64,000 nucleotides of DNA from positions 62,001 through 126,000 of the forward strand of contig NZ_JMIH01000022.1 in assembly GCF_000714815.1 (NCBI RefSeq), read 5' to 3'. A program made the translations under genes and the position numbers. The notes beneath the pieces were generated by a model. It was not told where the DNA came from and searched no databases. It worked only from the letters and a program-made list of their open reading frames with translations. Positions 45,256 through 54,592 of the stretch are shown one piece after another; positions within the stretch are counted from its first letter, which is position 1, and the number at the start of each line of letters is the position of its first letter. This DNA is from Anditalea andensis (GTDB lineage: Bacteria > Bacteroidota > Bacteroidia > Cytophagales > Cyclobacteriaceae).

Positions 45256-45499
45256 GCCTAATACCCCATTGGTTTTTTATCCATAGCCGATCGGCTGTAG
45301 TGTGGCTGCTGCTACCCAGGACACCTTCGTATTAAATTTTTTATTAGTAGGAGGCTATAGAAATTTTAAAAAATCGATATCATAATTTGCTTTTCATTTC
45401 TGCATTTTAAGTATTATTATGTATTTTGCAAGCTATTCAAATTTATAAAAAGAAGAATCTTCCCTTCTTTGTCTCTATCCTACTATAAATTAAAGTGAT

Positions 45500-48421
45500 A
45501 TGAAAGTTTCTTCTGAGAAGCCTTTTGAGATAGTATATGCGCTTTTTATTCATGAGTTTTTAGGTATTCTCTTCGAATCCTTCGTTGTCCAGCTTAATGA
45601 AAAGGGAAAGTTGTCATATGCCAACCAAAATATATCTTTTAAAAATGCAGAAGATTTTGCAGTAGGGCTTGACCAACGGGATTTTGAGCTGATCAAGCTG
45701 ATAGATGAGATGCAGCAAGATGCAATAGTAAAAAAATTAAATACGAAAAACCTCAAGCCAAAGGAATTTCTAAGAAAGATATATGATGAGAAGACTGCCA
45801 ATAAGACCATACAGGAACACATAGAACAGCGCCTGGAGACCTTACGTGCCAAAGTATTGGAGAAGTTGCCCGGCAAAAGACTTTTTGAAATGGGGAATGA
45901 TGGGAATCCTATCTGGAAAGAAATTGAGATAATGCCAGAAAAAGCGTCAGTCCTATTTCATTTTCGGAGGAATGAAGAAAATACCCACTATTTTCCTACT
46001 TTAAAATACAAAGAAGAACGCCTGGACTGGCAGTACAAAGGTGCCTATCTTATATGCAATGATCCTGCATGGCTGGTGGTGGACCAGAAGCTTTTTAGTT
46101 TTGAAAAGAATGTGGATGGCAAAAAACTGACTCCTTTTCTAAATAAAAAATTCATAGTAGTACCCAGAAAGGTAGAGAAAGCTTATTATGAAAAATTCGT
46201 CACTCAGCTCGTTTCATCTTTTGACGTATATGCCAAAGGATTTGATATCAAGGTGGAGCGAAAACAGCCTGTGGCCTATCTGAATCTAAGTGATCTTCCG
46301 GGCAATGCGCCCAAGGATCTTTTTGGCAATACGAGCGCACCTGATGTGGAGGATCAGATCATTTTTGATCTCAAGTTCCAGTACGGCAACTACTCCTTCA
46401 GGGCGGAAGAAAAAAAACCTAATAATGTAAAACTGGAACAAAATGGTGACCAGTACATTTTTTATAAAGTAGTAAGGGATTTAGAAAAAGAAAAAAGCTA
46501 CGGAGATTATCTAAAGCTTATGGGCCTTCCTTTAAAGTCTTCCCGTTTTTCCTTGGCAAAAAGTAGGGCTTTTGATTGGATCAGTAACCATAAAACACAG
46601 TTGGAAGAATTAGGCGTCAAAATCCAACAGGCTGCCTCACTATCCGGTCAACGGTACTTTTTGGGTACTGCCAGTATAGTGGTAGAGATCAAAGAAAACA
46701 TTGATTGGTTTGATGTCAATGCCATTATCAAGTTCGGCGACTATCAGATCCCTTTTCCGGCATTGCGCAAAATGCTATTAAAGGGCAAAACAGAATTTAT
46801 CCTTCCAAATGGAGAAATGGCGGTGATCCCGAGTTCTTGGTTTACCAATTATTCTGAAATATTTTCCTTTCTTGATGATACCAACAGTTCAAAAGAAAAT
46901 CTGCGTCTCAAGAAACACCACATTTCTTTAGCACAGGAGCTAGAAACTGGAAATCTGGTAAACCTGACACTCAGTAGAAAGCTGGAAAAACTAAGAGATT
47001 TCCATACTATCGGAGATTTTGATCTTCCGGAAGGTTTTAACGGCCTATTGAGACCTTATCAAAAAGCAGGTTATAACTGGTTAAGGTTCCTAAGTGAATA
47101 CAGATTCGGGGGTTGCCTTGCCGATGATATGGGTCTAGGTAAAACGGTCCAAACCTTGGCTTTACTGGCCCATGAGAAAGAAATTCATCCTGAAAGCACC
47201 TCGCTTTTGGTTATGCCTACTTCTTTGATATATAACTGGGAACTTGAGGCCAAGAAGTTTACCCCTGGTCTTAAGATACTCGTTTATACGGGTTCGGGAA
47301 GGATAAAAGATACTGCCCAGTTTCATCAATACGATCTGGTATTGACCTCATATGGCATTACCAGGTTGGATATTGATTTATTCAGCGGTTTTTATTTCAA
47401 TTATGTCATCCTGGATGAGTCTCAAGCCATTAAAAACCCCTCCAGTAATATTGCTAAAGCAGTAGGAGAATTAAAATGCAAAAACAAACTGATCCTTACA
47501 GGTACCCCTGTAGAAAATGGTACTATGGACTTATGGTCACAGATCAATTTTGTAAACCCGGGATTATTGGGCACTCAAAGTATGTTTAAAAACCAATTTC
47601 TGCTACCAATTGAGAAAAAGAACGACATGCTGAAATCCCAAAAACTACATGCCATTATTAAGCCCTTTATTTTACGAAGATTAAAAACCCAGGTAGCAAC
47701 AGATCTGCCAGAAAAAACGATTAAGATCCAATATTCATCTATGACTTCTGATCAGGAAAAAGCCTATGAAGAGGTGAAAAGCTATTATCGCGAGCAGATC
47801 GTAAATGAGGCAGCAGGCTTACAAAGAAAACAATTTACCCTACTGAGAGGTCTTACCCAATTAAGACAGATCGCTAACCATCCCAGGATGACCGATAGTA
47901 ACTATAAAGGTGACTCAGGAAAATTGGAAGATGTGACTTATATGTTGGGAGAAACGGCCAGTGAAGGTCATAAGGTGCTGGTGTTTAGTCAGTTTGTCAG
48001 GCACTTGGCTATAGTAAAAGAATTTTTAGATGCCAATAACATCAGATATGCCTATCTGGATGGTACCACTAAAGATAGACAGGCTCAGGTGAAGCTGTTT
48101 CAGGAAAACGATGATATCAAGATTTTCCTCATTTCCTTAAAAGCTGGAGGGGTAGGCCTGAACCTGACCAAAGCAGAGTATGTGTTTTTATTGGATCCCT
48201 GGTGGAATCCTGCTGTAGAAGCTCAGGCTATAGACAGAGCCCATAGAATAGGCCAGAAAAACAAAGTAATGATCTATAAATTCATCACCAGAAACACCGT
48301 GGAGGAAAAAATCATGGCACTGCAGGAGAAAAAGATCGCTTTGGCCGGAGAGCTGATCAGTACCGAAGAAAGCTTTATGAAGAGCCTCAGTAAGGATGAT
48401 ATAACTGCGCTGCTGGAGTAG
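45500..48421 (+). CDS. SNF2-family DEAD/DEAH-box helicase/translocase
   Basis: A 973-residue Swi2/Snf2-type ATPase. The N-terminal half (about 1-480) is a long region including a SWIM-less domain often found in bacterial SNF2 proteins. The motor begins near 515: Walker A DDMGLGKT near 541, motif II DESQ near 638, LTGTPVENG near 664, and the C-terminal helicase lobe with VFSQFVRHL, SLKAGGVGLNLT and AIDRAHRIGQ. It translocates on double-stranded DNA to displace proteins; RapA-like roles and restriction-associated roles both exist. It ends 2 bases before the convergent racemase stop. A 12-base palindrome (45285-45296) lies in the 244-base gap upstream. Confidence 0.9.
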   Translation: MKVSSEKPFEIVYALFIHEFLGILFESFVVQLNEKGKLSYANQNISFKNAEDFAVGLDQRDFELIKLIDEMQQDAIVKKLNTKNLKPKEFLRKIYDEKTANKTIQEHIEQRLETLRAKVLEKLPGKRLFEMGNDGNPIWKEIEIMPEKASVLFHFRRNEENTHYFPTLKYKEERLDWQYKGAYLICNDPAWLVVDQKLFSFEKNVDGKKLTPFLNKKFIVVPRKVEKAYYEKFVTQLVSSFDVYAKGFDIKVERKQPVAYLNLSDLPGNAPKDLFGNTSAPDVEDQIIFDLKFQYGNYSFRAEEKKPNNVKLEQNGDQYIFYKVVRDLEKEKSYGDYLKLMGLPLKSSRFSLAKSRAFDWISNHKTQLEELGVKIQQAASLSGQRYFLGTASIVVEIKENIDWFDVNAIIKFGDYQIPFPALRKMLLKGKTEFILPNGEMAVIPSSWFTNYSEIFSFLDDTNSSKENLRLKKHHISLAQELETGNLVNLTLSRKLEKLRDFHTIGDFDLPEGFNGLLRPYQKAGYNWLRFLSEYRFGGCLADDMGLGKTVQTLALLAHEKEIHPESTSLLVMPTSLIYNWELEAKKFTPGLKILVYTGSGRIKDTAQFHQYDLVLTSYGITRLDIDLFSGFYFNYVILDESQAIKNPSSNIAKAVGELKCKNKLILTGTPVENGTMDLWSQINFVNPGLLGTQSMFKNQFLLPIEKKNDMLKSQKLHAIIKPFILRRLKTQVATDLPEKTIKIQYSSMTSDQEKAYEEVKSYYREQIVNEAAGLQRKQFTLLRGLTQLRQIANHPRMTDSNYKGDSGKLEDVTYMLGETASEGHKVLVFSQFVRHLAIVKEFLDANNIRYAYLDGTTKDRQAQVKLFQENDDIKIFLISLKAGGVGLNLTKAEYVFLLDPWWNPAVEAQAIDRAHRIGQKNKVMIYKFITRNTVEEKIMALQEKKIALAGELISTEESFMKSLSKDDITALLE

Positions 48422-48423
48422 CC

Positions 48424-49581
48424 CTATGGGACTATTCTCCTTTCTATATCCAGGGGTAGACGGGTCAGCAGTTCATAGTTTACCTGATTAGATGATTCTC
48501 CAAAGGATGCCACGGTTAATTCCTGTTTCTTTTGTTTTCCTATTATGACTACTGGTTCGCCGCGTTCTATATGCTTAAGATCAGTGGCATCTACAGCTAT
48601 ACTATTCATCGTGACAGTTCCCACTACTGTCAGGATTTTTCCCTGTACCAGTACTTTTCCCAGATTACTTAATTTTCGGGAGAACCCATGGCAATAGCCT
48701 ACCGGAACCAAGGCTATCGTCATATCACGTGGTGCCATGAAACTGGTTCCGTATCCAATAAATTCGCCTCTTTTTACATGTTTGATACTCATCACCTGGC
48801 TTTTCCAGCTTAATAATCTTTGAAGAGGGTTATTTCCCGGGTATGCTTTTAGATCCTTGTACTTACCGAGGTACGTTTCCTGACTGGGCCAAAAACCATA
48901 TAATGCAATACCAATACGTACCATATCCATGATGGTCTCCGGATAGGAGAGGGCTGCAGCTGAGCAGGCTGTATGATAGATAGAAAAAGGAAGCCCCTGT
49001 TCAGAAAAATAATTTTTGAACTGATGATACTTTTCTATTTGCCGATGGACCCTTACATAGTTGCCTATACTTTCTGCCCCTGCATAATGTGTACAAAGGC
49101 CTTCAAGCGATAGATAGTCTAGGTTTGCTCGCAGGATTGCTGAAAGCGCTTCCCGATGATCCCAATCAAATCCTGTTCTGTTAAACCCGGTTTCTACTTC
49201 TATATGGATGCGCGCTTTTTTCCCTTTATTTTTTGCAATGTCTATGGCTTTTTCCAGTCTATCAGACTCGAACATAAATATGTCGATTCCATTCTCTATT
49301 ACCCAATCCAACTGTTCATCAGTGGCCATACCCATGATCATTATCTGGCTTTCTTTCTTACAGGCTTTATATGCCCTGTAGGCCTCATCCGCACTGTAGG
49401 TACTGAAATGTCTGATACCTGCCTCTTCAGCTATCTTCACCATATTTTCGATACCATGACCATAAGCATTGCCTTTTATTACTGCAGAAAGAATAGGTTT
49501 TTCCCCCACCTGAGACCGCATGAATTTAAGGTTTTTTCTGTAGGCAGACCTGCTGATTTCTATATAGGAAGTTCCCTGCAT
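48424..49581 (-). CDS. Second alanine racemase-family protein, variant active site
   Basis: A 385-residue fold-type III PLP racemase. K36 in VIKGNAYGHG is the PLP lysine, and Y277 (FIGYGTS) matches the second catalytic residue. But several residues differ from standard alanine racemase: the usual CMD motif is T324-M325-N326, the GYADG motif is GYCHG, and DTGMxRxG is ETGFNRTG. The MurF-Alr fusion in the same genome has the standard CMD and DTG motifs. The protein may act on other amino acids, as broad-spectrum racemases do. Its ATG overlaps the stop of the M20 gene by 1 base (TGATG), so the two are translationally coupled. Confidence 0.85.
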   Translation of the reverse strand: MQGTSYIEISRSAYRKNLKFMRSQVGEKPILSAVIKGNAYGHGIENMVKIAEEAGIRHFSTYSADEAYRAYKACKKESQIMIMGMATDEQLDWVIENGIDIFMFESDRLEKAIDIAKNKGKKARIHIEVETGFNRTGFDWDHREALSAILRANLDYLSLEGLCTHYAGAESIGNYVRVHRQIEKYHQFKNYFSEQGLPFSIYHTACSAAALSYPETIMDMVRIGIALYGFWPSQETYLGKYKDLKAYPGNNPLQRLLSWKSQVMSIKHVKRGEFIGYGTSFMAPRDMTIALVPVGYCHGFSRKLSNLGKVLVQGKILTVVGTVTMNSIAVDATDLKHIERGEPVVIIGKQKKQELTVASFGESSNQVNYELLTRLPLDIERRIVP

Positions 49582-50714
49582 CAGTAATTTAAATCTTTTA
49601 AGGTTTCTATAAAAAGTGATATTCCTATCTCCAAAATTTCATCCGGAAAATCATAGGTGGGTTCATGTAGTTGTGGCAGATATTTACCTGCCCCAAGACC
49701 TACTATAGTGGTTTTGGCGGATTTAGAGAATTGCCCAAAATCTTCAGACCACCTAAATGGTGTGTCCAGTACATCCATAGATAAACCTATGTTTTTGGCT
49801 GCTGTTTTTATTATCTCATATGCTCCAGAATGGTTTACCGTAGCTGCAAAAGATTCTGTATAGCTTATATCAATCTCCAGGCTATATTCATGTGCCAACT
49901 GCCGTGCCAGGGTTTCAGCATATGAGGTAAGAAGGTTCAGGGCATCATCTTCATAGGCGCGGAGGGTGGCCATGACAGTGGCTTCACCCGGGGAGGTGCC
50001 AAAAGCCTCCGACCCCAGTAGGGCATGGACTACGGTGAGCAAAGTGAAATTATCTATATCTTCAGGCAATTTCGGCAAAGCTACGATCAGTTTACACATA
50101 GCTTCTGATGGACTCTTACCCGCTTCAGGGTGTGCCGCATGAGAAGTTTTGCCCTTTAGCTGGATGATCATTCCTTTAGAAGCTGCTGCAAAAGCCCCTA
50201 CTTTTAATATGATCTGATTTAAGTCGAAACCTGGGAGGTTATGAATCGCAAAAGCATAGTCTGGTTGGATATTTTGAAACCTTTTGCTGTTTAAAATTGC
50301 CGCTGCTCCTTCCCCTGTTTCTTCAGCAGGTTGATAGAGAAGCACTACCTTGCCTTTTTTGGGTTTATGTGCAGTCAGATGCATTCCTACTCCTGCCACT
50401 ATGGCCATATGGCCATCATGACCACAGCCATGGAATGATCCTGGATTTTTGGAGGCATAAACAAAATCATTTTTTTCATAAATAGGAAGACCGTCCAGCT
50501 CACACCTGATGAGCGTGGTGGGACCATCTTCAGCGCCTTTATAAGTGAAAGCAATCCCATGCCCTCCTATTCCTTCTATGATTTCATCAGGAGGACATGA
50601 TTTGAAAAAATCTTTTACCCTTCTGGCTGTATTGACCTCTTTTCCGGATATTTCTGGGTATTGATGAAGGTGTCTTCTAAATTCTATAAGGGTTTTTAGA
50701 TTTGATTGATCCAT
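49581..50714 (-). CDS. M20 family amidohydrolase coupled to the racemase
   Basis: A 377-residue hydrolase related to hippuricases and acyl-amino-acid deacylases. Metal-binding C97 and H99 (GCGHDGH), the PAEETGEGA acidic pair, the H in LHEPTYDF and the AAHP histidine are in place, so activity is expected. It ends in TGATG shared with the racemase start. The pair suggests release of an amino acid from an acylated form and then change of its stereochemistry, which is an inference. Its length is shorter than the M20 at 40949. Upstream lies the M23 gene, 110 bases away. Confidence 0.86.
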   Translation of the reverse strand: MDQSNLKTLIEFRRHLHQYPEISGKEVNTARRVKDFFKSCPPDEIIEGIGGHGIAFTYKGAEDGPTTLIRCELDGLPIYEKNDFVYASKNPGSFHGCGHDGHMAIVAGVGMHLTAHKPKKGKVVLLYQPAEETGEGAAAILNSKRFQNIQPDYAFAIHNLPGFDLNQIILKVGAFAAASKGMIIQLKGKTSHAAHPEAGKSPSEAMCKLIVALPKLPEDIDNFTLLTVVHALLGSEAFGTSPGEATVMATLRAYEDDALNLLTSYAETLARQLAHEYSLEIDISYTESFAATVNHSGAYEIIKTAAKNIGLSMDVLDTPFRWSEDFGQFSKSAKTTIVGLGAGKYLPQLHEPTYDFPDEILEIGISLFIETLKDLNY

Positions 50715-50824
50715 TAGGTCTAATACTGTTTTAAGTGGAAATCTTTCTCGGACTGTCCATTTAGAGAGAGGATGATGATAAATCGGATTTAAAACAATGG
50801 CATAGAAAGTCTTTTAATCTTTTT

Positions 50825-51511
50825 TTATGTTTTATTTGTTGATGGTAGTCCCTGATATCGGATGATAAAATTCGGATCGGGACAAATGCTTTGGTAATAT
50901 TCAGCATCATCACCACAGCAGACACCGGGAAAATCTCCTTTTAAATCTTTCATGTCCAACATCAGCTGAAAATGCAAATGAGGAGGCCAGTTTCCGTTTT
51001 CATGCTCTTCTCCCAGATGGCATATAGGTTCTCCTTTAGCAAATTCCTTGCCTTCATAAAGACCATCTAGATCTGACGAACCCAAATGTCCATATAGGCT
51101 GTAAATCACCCGGTCGCTTAATTGATGCTGCAAAATAATAGTTGGGCCATAGTTACCATAACCTATATTGTCCTTGAAGCTGTGGACGGTACCCGAAAGA
51201 GGAGCATGTACTCTACTACCAGCGGGAGCCCATATGTCTATTCCCAAATGTATATTTCTGAACTTTTCTCCTGAAGCAAACACTTCAGACCGACGGTAAA
51301 TCTGTCGGTTTTCTAAATATCCCCCTATTCCAAACTTTTTCCCTTTCATCTGCCCAAAGACAAATTCCTGAAATGCCAACGGGTTTTTCAAATCCACTGC
51401 CGCAAGGGCTGTATTGGCTTCTGTGAAGTCTAGGATGATGGTGTTCTGGTCATTAAGTACTTCTCCCATAAGGGGATAAGGTGATATATTAGGAATAAGC
51501 TGTAAAGTCAT
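50825..51511 (-). CDS. M23 family metallopeptidase without signal peptide
   Basis: A 228-residue LytM/M23 domain protein. Zinc ligands are visible in HLGIDIWAP (His and Asp near 88-91), and in PPHLHFQL (near 175-182), with the YGHLG segment. Such enzymes cut peptide cross-links in peptidoglycan. There is no signal peptide or membrane segment, though most M23 enzymes are exported. It is a single-domain protein, and it lies next to enzymes for amino acids and peptides. It may act on cytoplasmic peptides or be exported by another route. Confidence 0.8.
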   Translation of the reverse strand: MTLQLIPNISPYPLMGEVLNDQNTIILDFTEANTALAAVDLKNPLAFQEFVFGQMKGKKFGIGGYLENRQIYRRSEVFASGEKFRNIHLGIDIWAPAGSRVHAPLSGTVHSFKDNIGYGNYGPTIILQHQLSDRVIYSLYGHLGSSDLDGLYEGKEFAKGEPICHLGEEHENGNWPPHLHFQLMLDMKDLKGDFPGVCCGDDAEYYQSICPDPNFIIRYQGLPSTNKT

Positions 51512-51816
51512 GGGTCAATTAAATGTTTTATATTCTTTTGTAAGAAGAAGGCTTACTTCTTAATTGTATTTCTACTGAATCAACTCATTAAATTTAAAAA
51601 TAATCCCTTTGAGGTTAGTTTTTATATAGATTAGTTTTCTATTTTTAGAAGTGTTAACAGATATTGGTAAACATTTATTCAATTATAAACTTCCTGTTTT
51701 AACCTGATTGGGAGAAGATATATATGATAATGGGGAAGATAAAGATGTCTTTCAAATTGGAAGGATGAGTAATTATTTTGGAAGATGAAGATAATAAGAA
51801 AATTAAAAAGGTACTT
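51512..51816. other. Divergent intergenic region between the M23 and S8 genes
   Basis: About 300 AT-rich bases that must hold both promoters. A TTTG (51608-51611) and a TAGATTAG (51627-51634) are separated by 15 bases, too close for a standard promoter. I see no other structure. Confidence 0.4.
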
Positions 51817-53466
51817 ATGAATTTAAAGACTAAAAGTTTGCACGATTTTTTAAAACTTATATTTGCTTTTACCCTAGTGGCAAGTGTATCAGGCTGTGCC
51901 ACTACTGCACGCCTGCAGCCTATAGGTGATGTACAAGCTGTACAGGCAAAGAATGCTGAACTAAACGAATATGAAAAGCAGAACTGGTTACATTTGGATC
52001 TGAAAACAGATACCATTCCTGGTATGAGTGTAGATAGAGCTTATTCTGAAATTATAAAAAACCGGACAGGTGAAACAGTAACAGTAGCTGTACTTGATTC
52101 AGGGATAGACCTGGAGCATGAAGATCTTCGGGGATTATTTTGGGTGAATAGTGGGGAGATAGCCGGCAGCAATGCAGATGATGATGGCAATGGCTATGTA
52201 GATGATGTACATGGATATAATTTTTTGGGGGATTCTTATCATGAACAGTTGGAATTTACCCGTATCCTCCAGCGCAATATAGGCGATGATGAACTCCAGC
52301 AGGCAGCCAAAGCCAAATATGATGAAACGTATACCGAAAGCATGCAGGGTATCATGCAGATGAGGCAGATAGGCCAGATGTTGGGAGAAGCAGATTCTAC
52401 TGTACGTCAGGAACTGGGAAAAGACCATTATGGACAGGATGATCTGATGAAACTTCGGTCACAGGGTAGGGCCTCTGAAAATCATGTGGGCATATTGATG
52501 CAAATGCTTTCAATGGAAGATAGTATCAGTACGGTAATGAAAATGATAGATCAAGGTTTGGAACACTATCAGAACCAAATAAAATTTCATCTGAATGTAG
52601 AATTTAACGGAAGGATACCGGTAGGAGATGACCCTTATGACATAGATGATCAGCCATATGGCAATGGTAATCCGATGATATTGGTAAAAGAAGAAAGCCA
52701 TGGGACGCATGTAGCAGGCATTATTGCTGCCAACCGAACCAATGAGCAAGGTGTTAGGGGAGTGGCGAATAATGTTAGGATAATGAGCATCCGTGCAGTT
52801 CCGGATGGTGATGAATATGATAAGGATATTGCCTTAGGGATCCGGTATGCTGTGGATAACGGGGCTAGGATTATCAATGCCAGCTTTGGCAAATCATTTT
52901 CTCCTAATGCTGAATGGGTATATGATGCGATAAAATATGCTGCTGAACATGATGTACTTATAGTACATGCTGCTGGTAATGATGGAATCGACTTAGATGA
53001 TCCAGCTAACCCCAACTATCCGAATGATCATATGCTGGCAGGTGTAGCAGAAATTTCTGATAATGTATTGACGGTAGGGGCTTTGACATCAGGCTTCGGA
53101 CAAGGTTTAGTTGCTCCATTTTCCAATTACGGCAGGCAAAATGTAGATGTTTTTGCCCCAGGTGCGCAGATATACAGCACTATGCCTGAAGATGAGTATG
53201 AATACCAGAGCGGGACCTCTATGGCGGCTCCGGCAGTTGCTGGATTGGCTGCATTGATCAGATCTTATTATCCAAAGCTTACTGCCAACCAGGTAAAGCA
53301 AATTATAATGGAATCCGGACTATCACCTGATATTAAAGTGCAGATAGGAGGAGAAGAGGAATCTTCCGTCACCCTTTCAGAAATTTCAAGATCTGGAAAA
53401 ATAGCCAATGCTTACAATGCCCTGATCATGGCAGATAGGGTTTCCAGAGGTAAAATGAGATTGTGA
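51817..53466 (+). CDS. Subtilisin-family (S8) lipoprotein protease with an insertion
   Basis: A 549-residue serine protease. The ATG at 51817 is preferred to the TTG at 51778 because it gives a proper lipoprotein signal ending at C27 (VSGC). The catalytic triad is complete: D94 in VLDSGID, H295 in SHGTHVAG and S468 in GTSMAAP. D94 and H295 are 201 residues apart instead of about 30-40, due to a charged, mostly helical insertion rich in Gln, Met and Glu with an acidic calcium-like DDDGNGYVDD segment (121-130). The enzyme is anchored outside the cytoplasm. It has no T9SS domain. A terminator follows. Confidence 0.9.
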   Translation: MNLKTKSLHDFLKLIFAFTLVASVSGCATTARLQPIGDVQAVQAKNAELNEYEKQNWLHLDLKTDTIPGMSVDRAYSEIIKNRTGETVTVAVLDSGIDLEHEDLRGLFWVNSGEIAGSNADDDGNGYVDDVHGYNFLGDSYHEQLEFTRILQRNIGDDELQQAAKAKYDETYTESMQGIMQMRQIGQMLGEADSTVRQELGKDHYGQDDLMKLRSQGRASENHVGILMQMLSMEDSISTVMKMIDQGLEHYQNQIKFHLNVEFNGRIPVGDDPYDIDDQPYGNGNPMILVKEESHGTHVAGIIAANRTNEQGVRGVANNVRIMSIRAVPDGDEYDKDIALGIRYAVDNGARIINASFGKSFSPNAEWVYDAIKYAAEHDVLIVHAAGNDGIDLDDPANPNYPNDHMLAGVAEISDNVLTVGALTSGFGQGLVAPFSNYGRQNVDVFAPGAQIYSTMPEDEYEYQSGTSMAAPAVAGLAALIRSYYPKLTANQVKQIIMESGLSPDIKVQIGGEEESSVTLSEISRSGKIANAYNALIMADRVSRGKMRL

Positions 53467-53493
53467 TTATTTTGAATAAAAAATAACCAATTC

Positions 53494-53526
53494 AAAGCTC
53501 TTTTCCAATATATGGGAAAGAGCTTT
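53494..53526 (+). terminator. Terminator of the S8 protease gene
   Basis: A 13-bp stem with one G-T pair (53494-53506 with 53514-53526) and a 7-base loop, 28 bases after the stop. The T-run is short (ATTATT). Confidence 0.65.
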
Positions 53527-53638
53527 ATTATTCGTGCTTACCATACCAAATGATGTAGAAAGCTATCATATGCTATCCATCCTATCAGGATGGGAAAAAT
53601 ATGGGCTTAAATTCCCAATCTTATAATTTTATTCATCA

Positions 53639-54592
53639 ATGAAAATATTAACTTACCCTTCACTGGAAGACATTATTGCTGCCCATAAAAGAATAGAGCC
53701 TTTTATACACCATACCCCAGTACTTACTTCGTCTGCCATAGATGCAATAGCGGGCTGTAAAATTTTTTTTAAATGTGAAAACTTCCAGAAAGTAGGAGCA
53801 TTCAAAGCAAGGGGTGCTGCAAATGCAGTAAGCAAACTAAATGATGAAAAAAAGAAAGCAGGTGTGGCTACTCACAGTAGTGGAAATCATGCAGCTGCTT
53901 TAGCTAGAGCTGCAAAGATTGCAGGTATTCCTGCTTATATAGTCATGCCCGATACTGCCCCAGAGATAAAAAAAAAGGCGGTCAAAGGATATGGAGGGAT
54001 TATCATAGAATGTAAACCTACACAGGCTGACAGAGAAGCAACTTTGGAAAGGGTGGTAGGAGAAACAGGTGCCATTTTTATTCCTCCCTATGATCATATG
54101 GATGTAATAGAGGGCCAGGCTACCTGTGCGCTGGAATTATTAGATAAAATAACTGATCTTGATATCATAATGGCTCCTGTAGGAGGAGGTGGGCTTCTCT
54201 CTGGGACTGCCCTGACTGCTCACTATATTAATCCAGGACTTCAGGTGATCGCAGGAGAACCAGAAGGTGCAGATGATGCCTATCAATCCTTTACTGCCAA
54301 GAAACTAATGCCCATGATCCGACCCAATACCATCGCAGATGGCCTGCTCACCTCGCTGGGCAAAATCAATTTTCAGATCATTATAGAACATGTAGCAGAG
54401 ATCATTACCGTGGATGAAAGCCAGATCATAGCTGCGATGAGACTGATCATGGAACGGATGAAGATCATCATAGAACCCTCTTGCGCTGTGCCCCTGGCGG
54501 CCTTGCTAGCTCATAAACATAGGTTTTCTGGAAAAAATGTTGGGATCATACTATCAGGGGGCAATGTCGATTTATCTAAATTACCCTTTTAA
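53639..54592 (+). CDS. Serine racemase / threonine dehydratase-type PLP enzyme
   Basis: A 317-residue fold-type II PLP enzyme. K56 in GAFKARGA is the PLP lysine, HSSGNHAAA (79-87) binds the phosphate and the substrate, GGGGLLSG is near 178-185, and the C-terminal SGGN motif is near 308-311. Serine racemase, threonine dehydratase (catabolic) and D-threo-hydroxyaspartate dehydratase share this pattern. The length and the lack of a regulatory ACT domain argue against biosynthetic IlvA. A short hairpin (53577-53582 with 53588-53593) lies in its leader. Its stop overlaps the DmpA-type gene by 4 bases on the other strand. Confidence 0.85.
   Translation: MKILTYPSLEDIIAAHKRIEPFIHHTPVLTSSAIDAIAGCKIFFKCENFQKVGAFKARGAANAVSKLNDEKKKAGVATHSSGNHAAALARAAKIAGIPAYIVMPDTAPEIKKKAVKGYGGIIIECKPTQADREATLERVVGETGAIFIPPYDHMDVIEGQATCALELLDKITDLDIIMAPVGGGGLLSGTALTAHYINPGLQVIAGEPEGADDAYQSFTAKKLMPMIRPNTIADGLLTSLGKINFQIIIEHVAEIITVDESQIIAAMRLIMERMKIIIEPSCAVPLAALLAHKHRFSGKNVGIILSGGNVDLSKLPF

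Noticed and set aside
45285-45296. 12-base palindrome AGCCGATCGGCT upstream of the SNF2 gene
   Set aside because: It is short, alone, and not at a recognisable promoter position.
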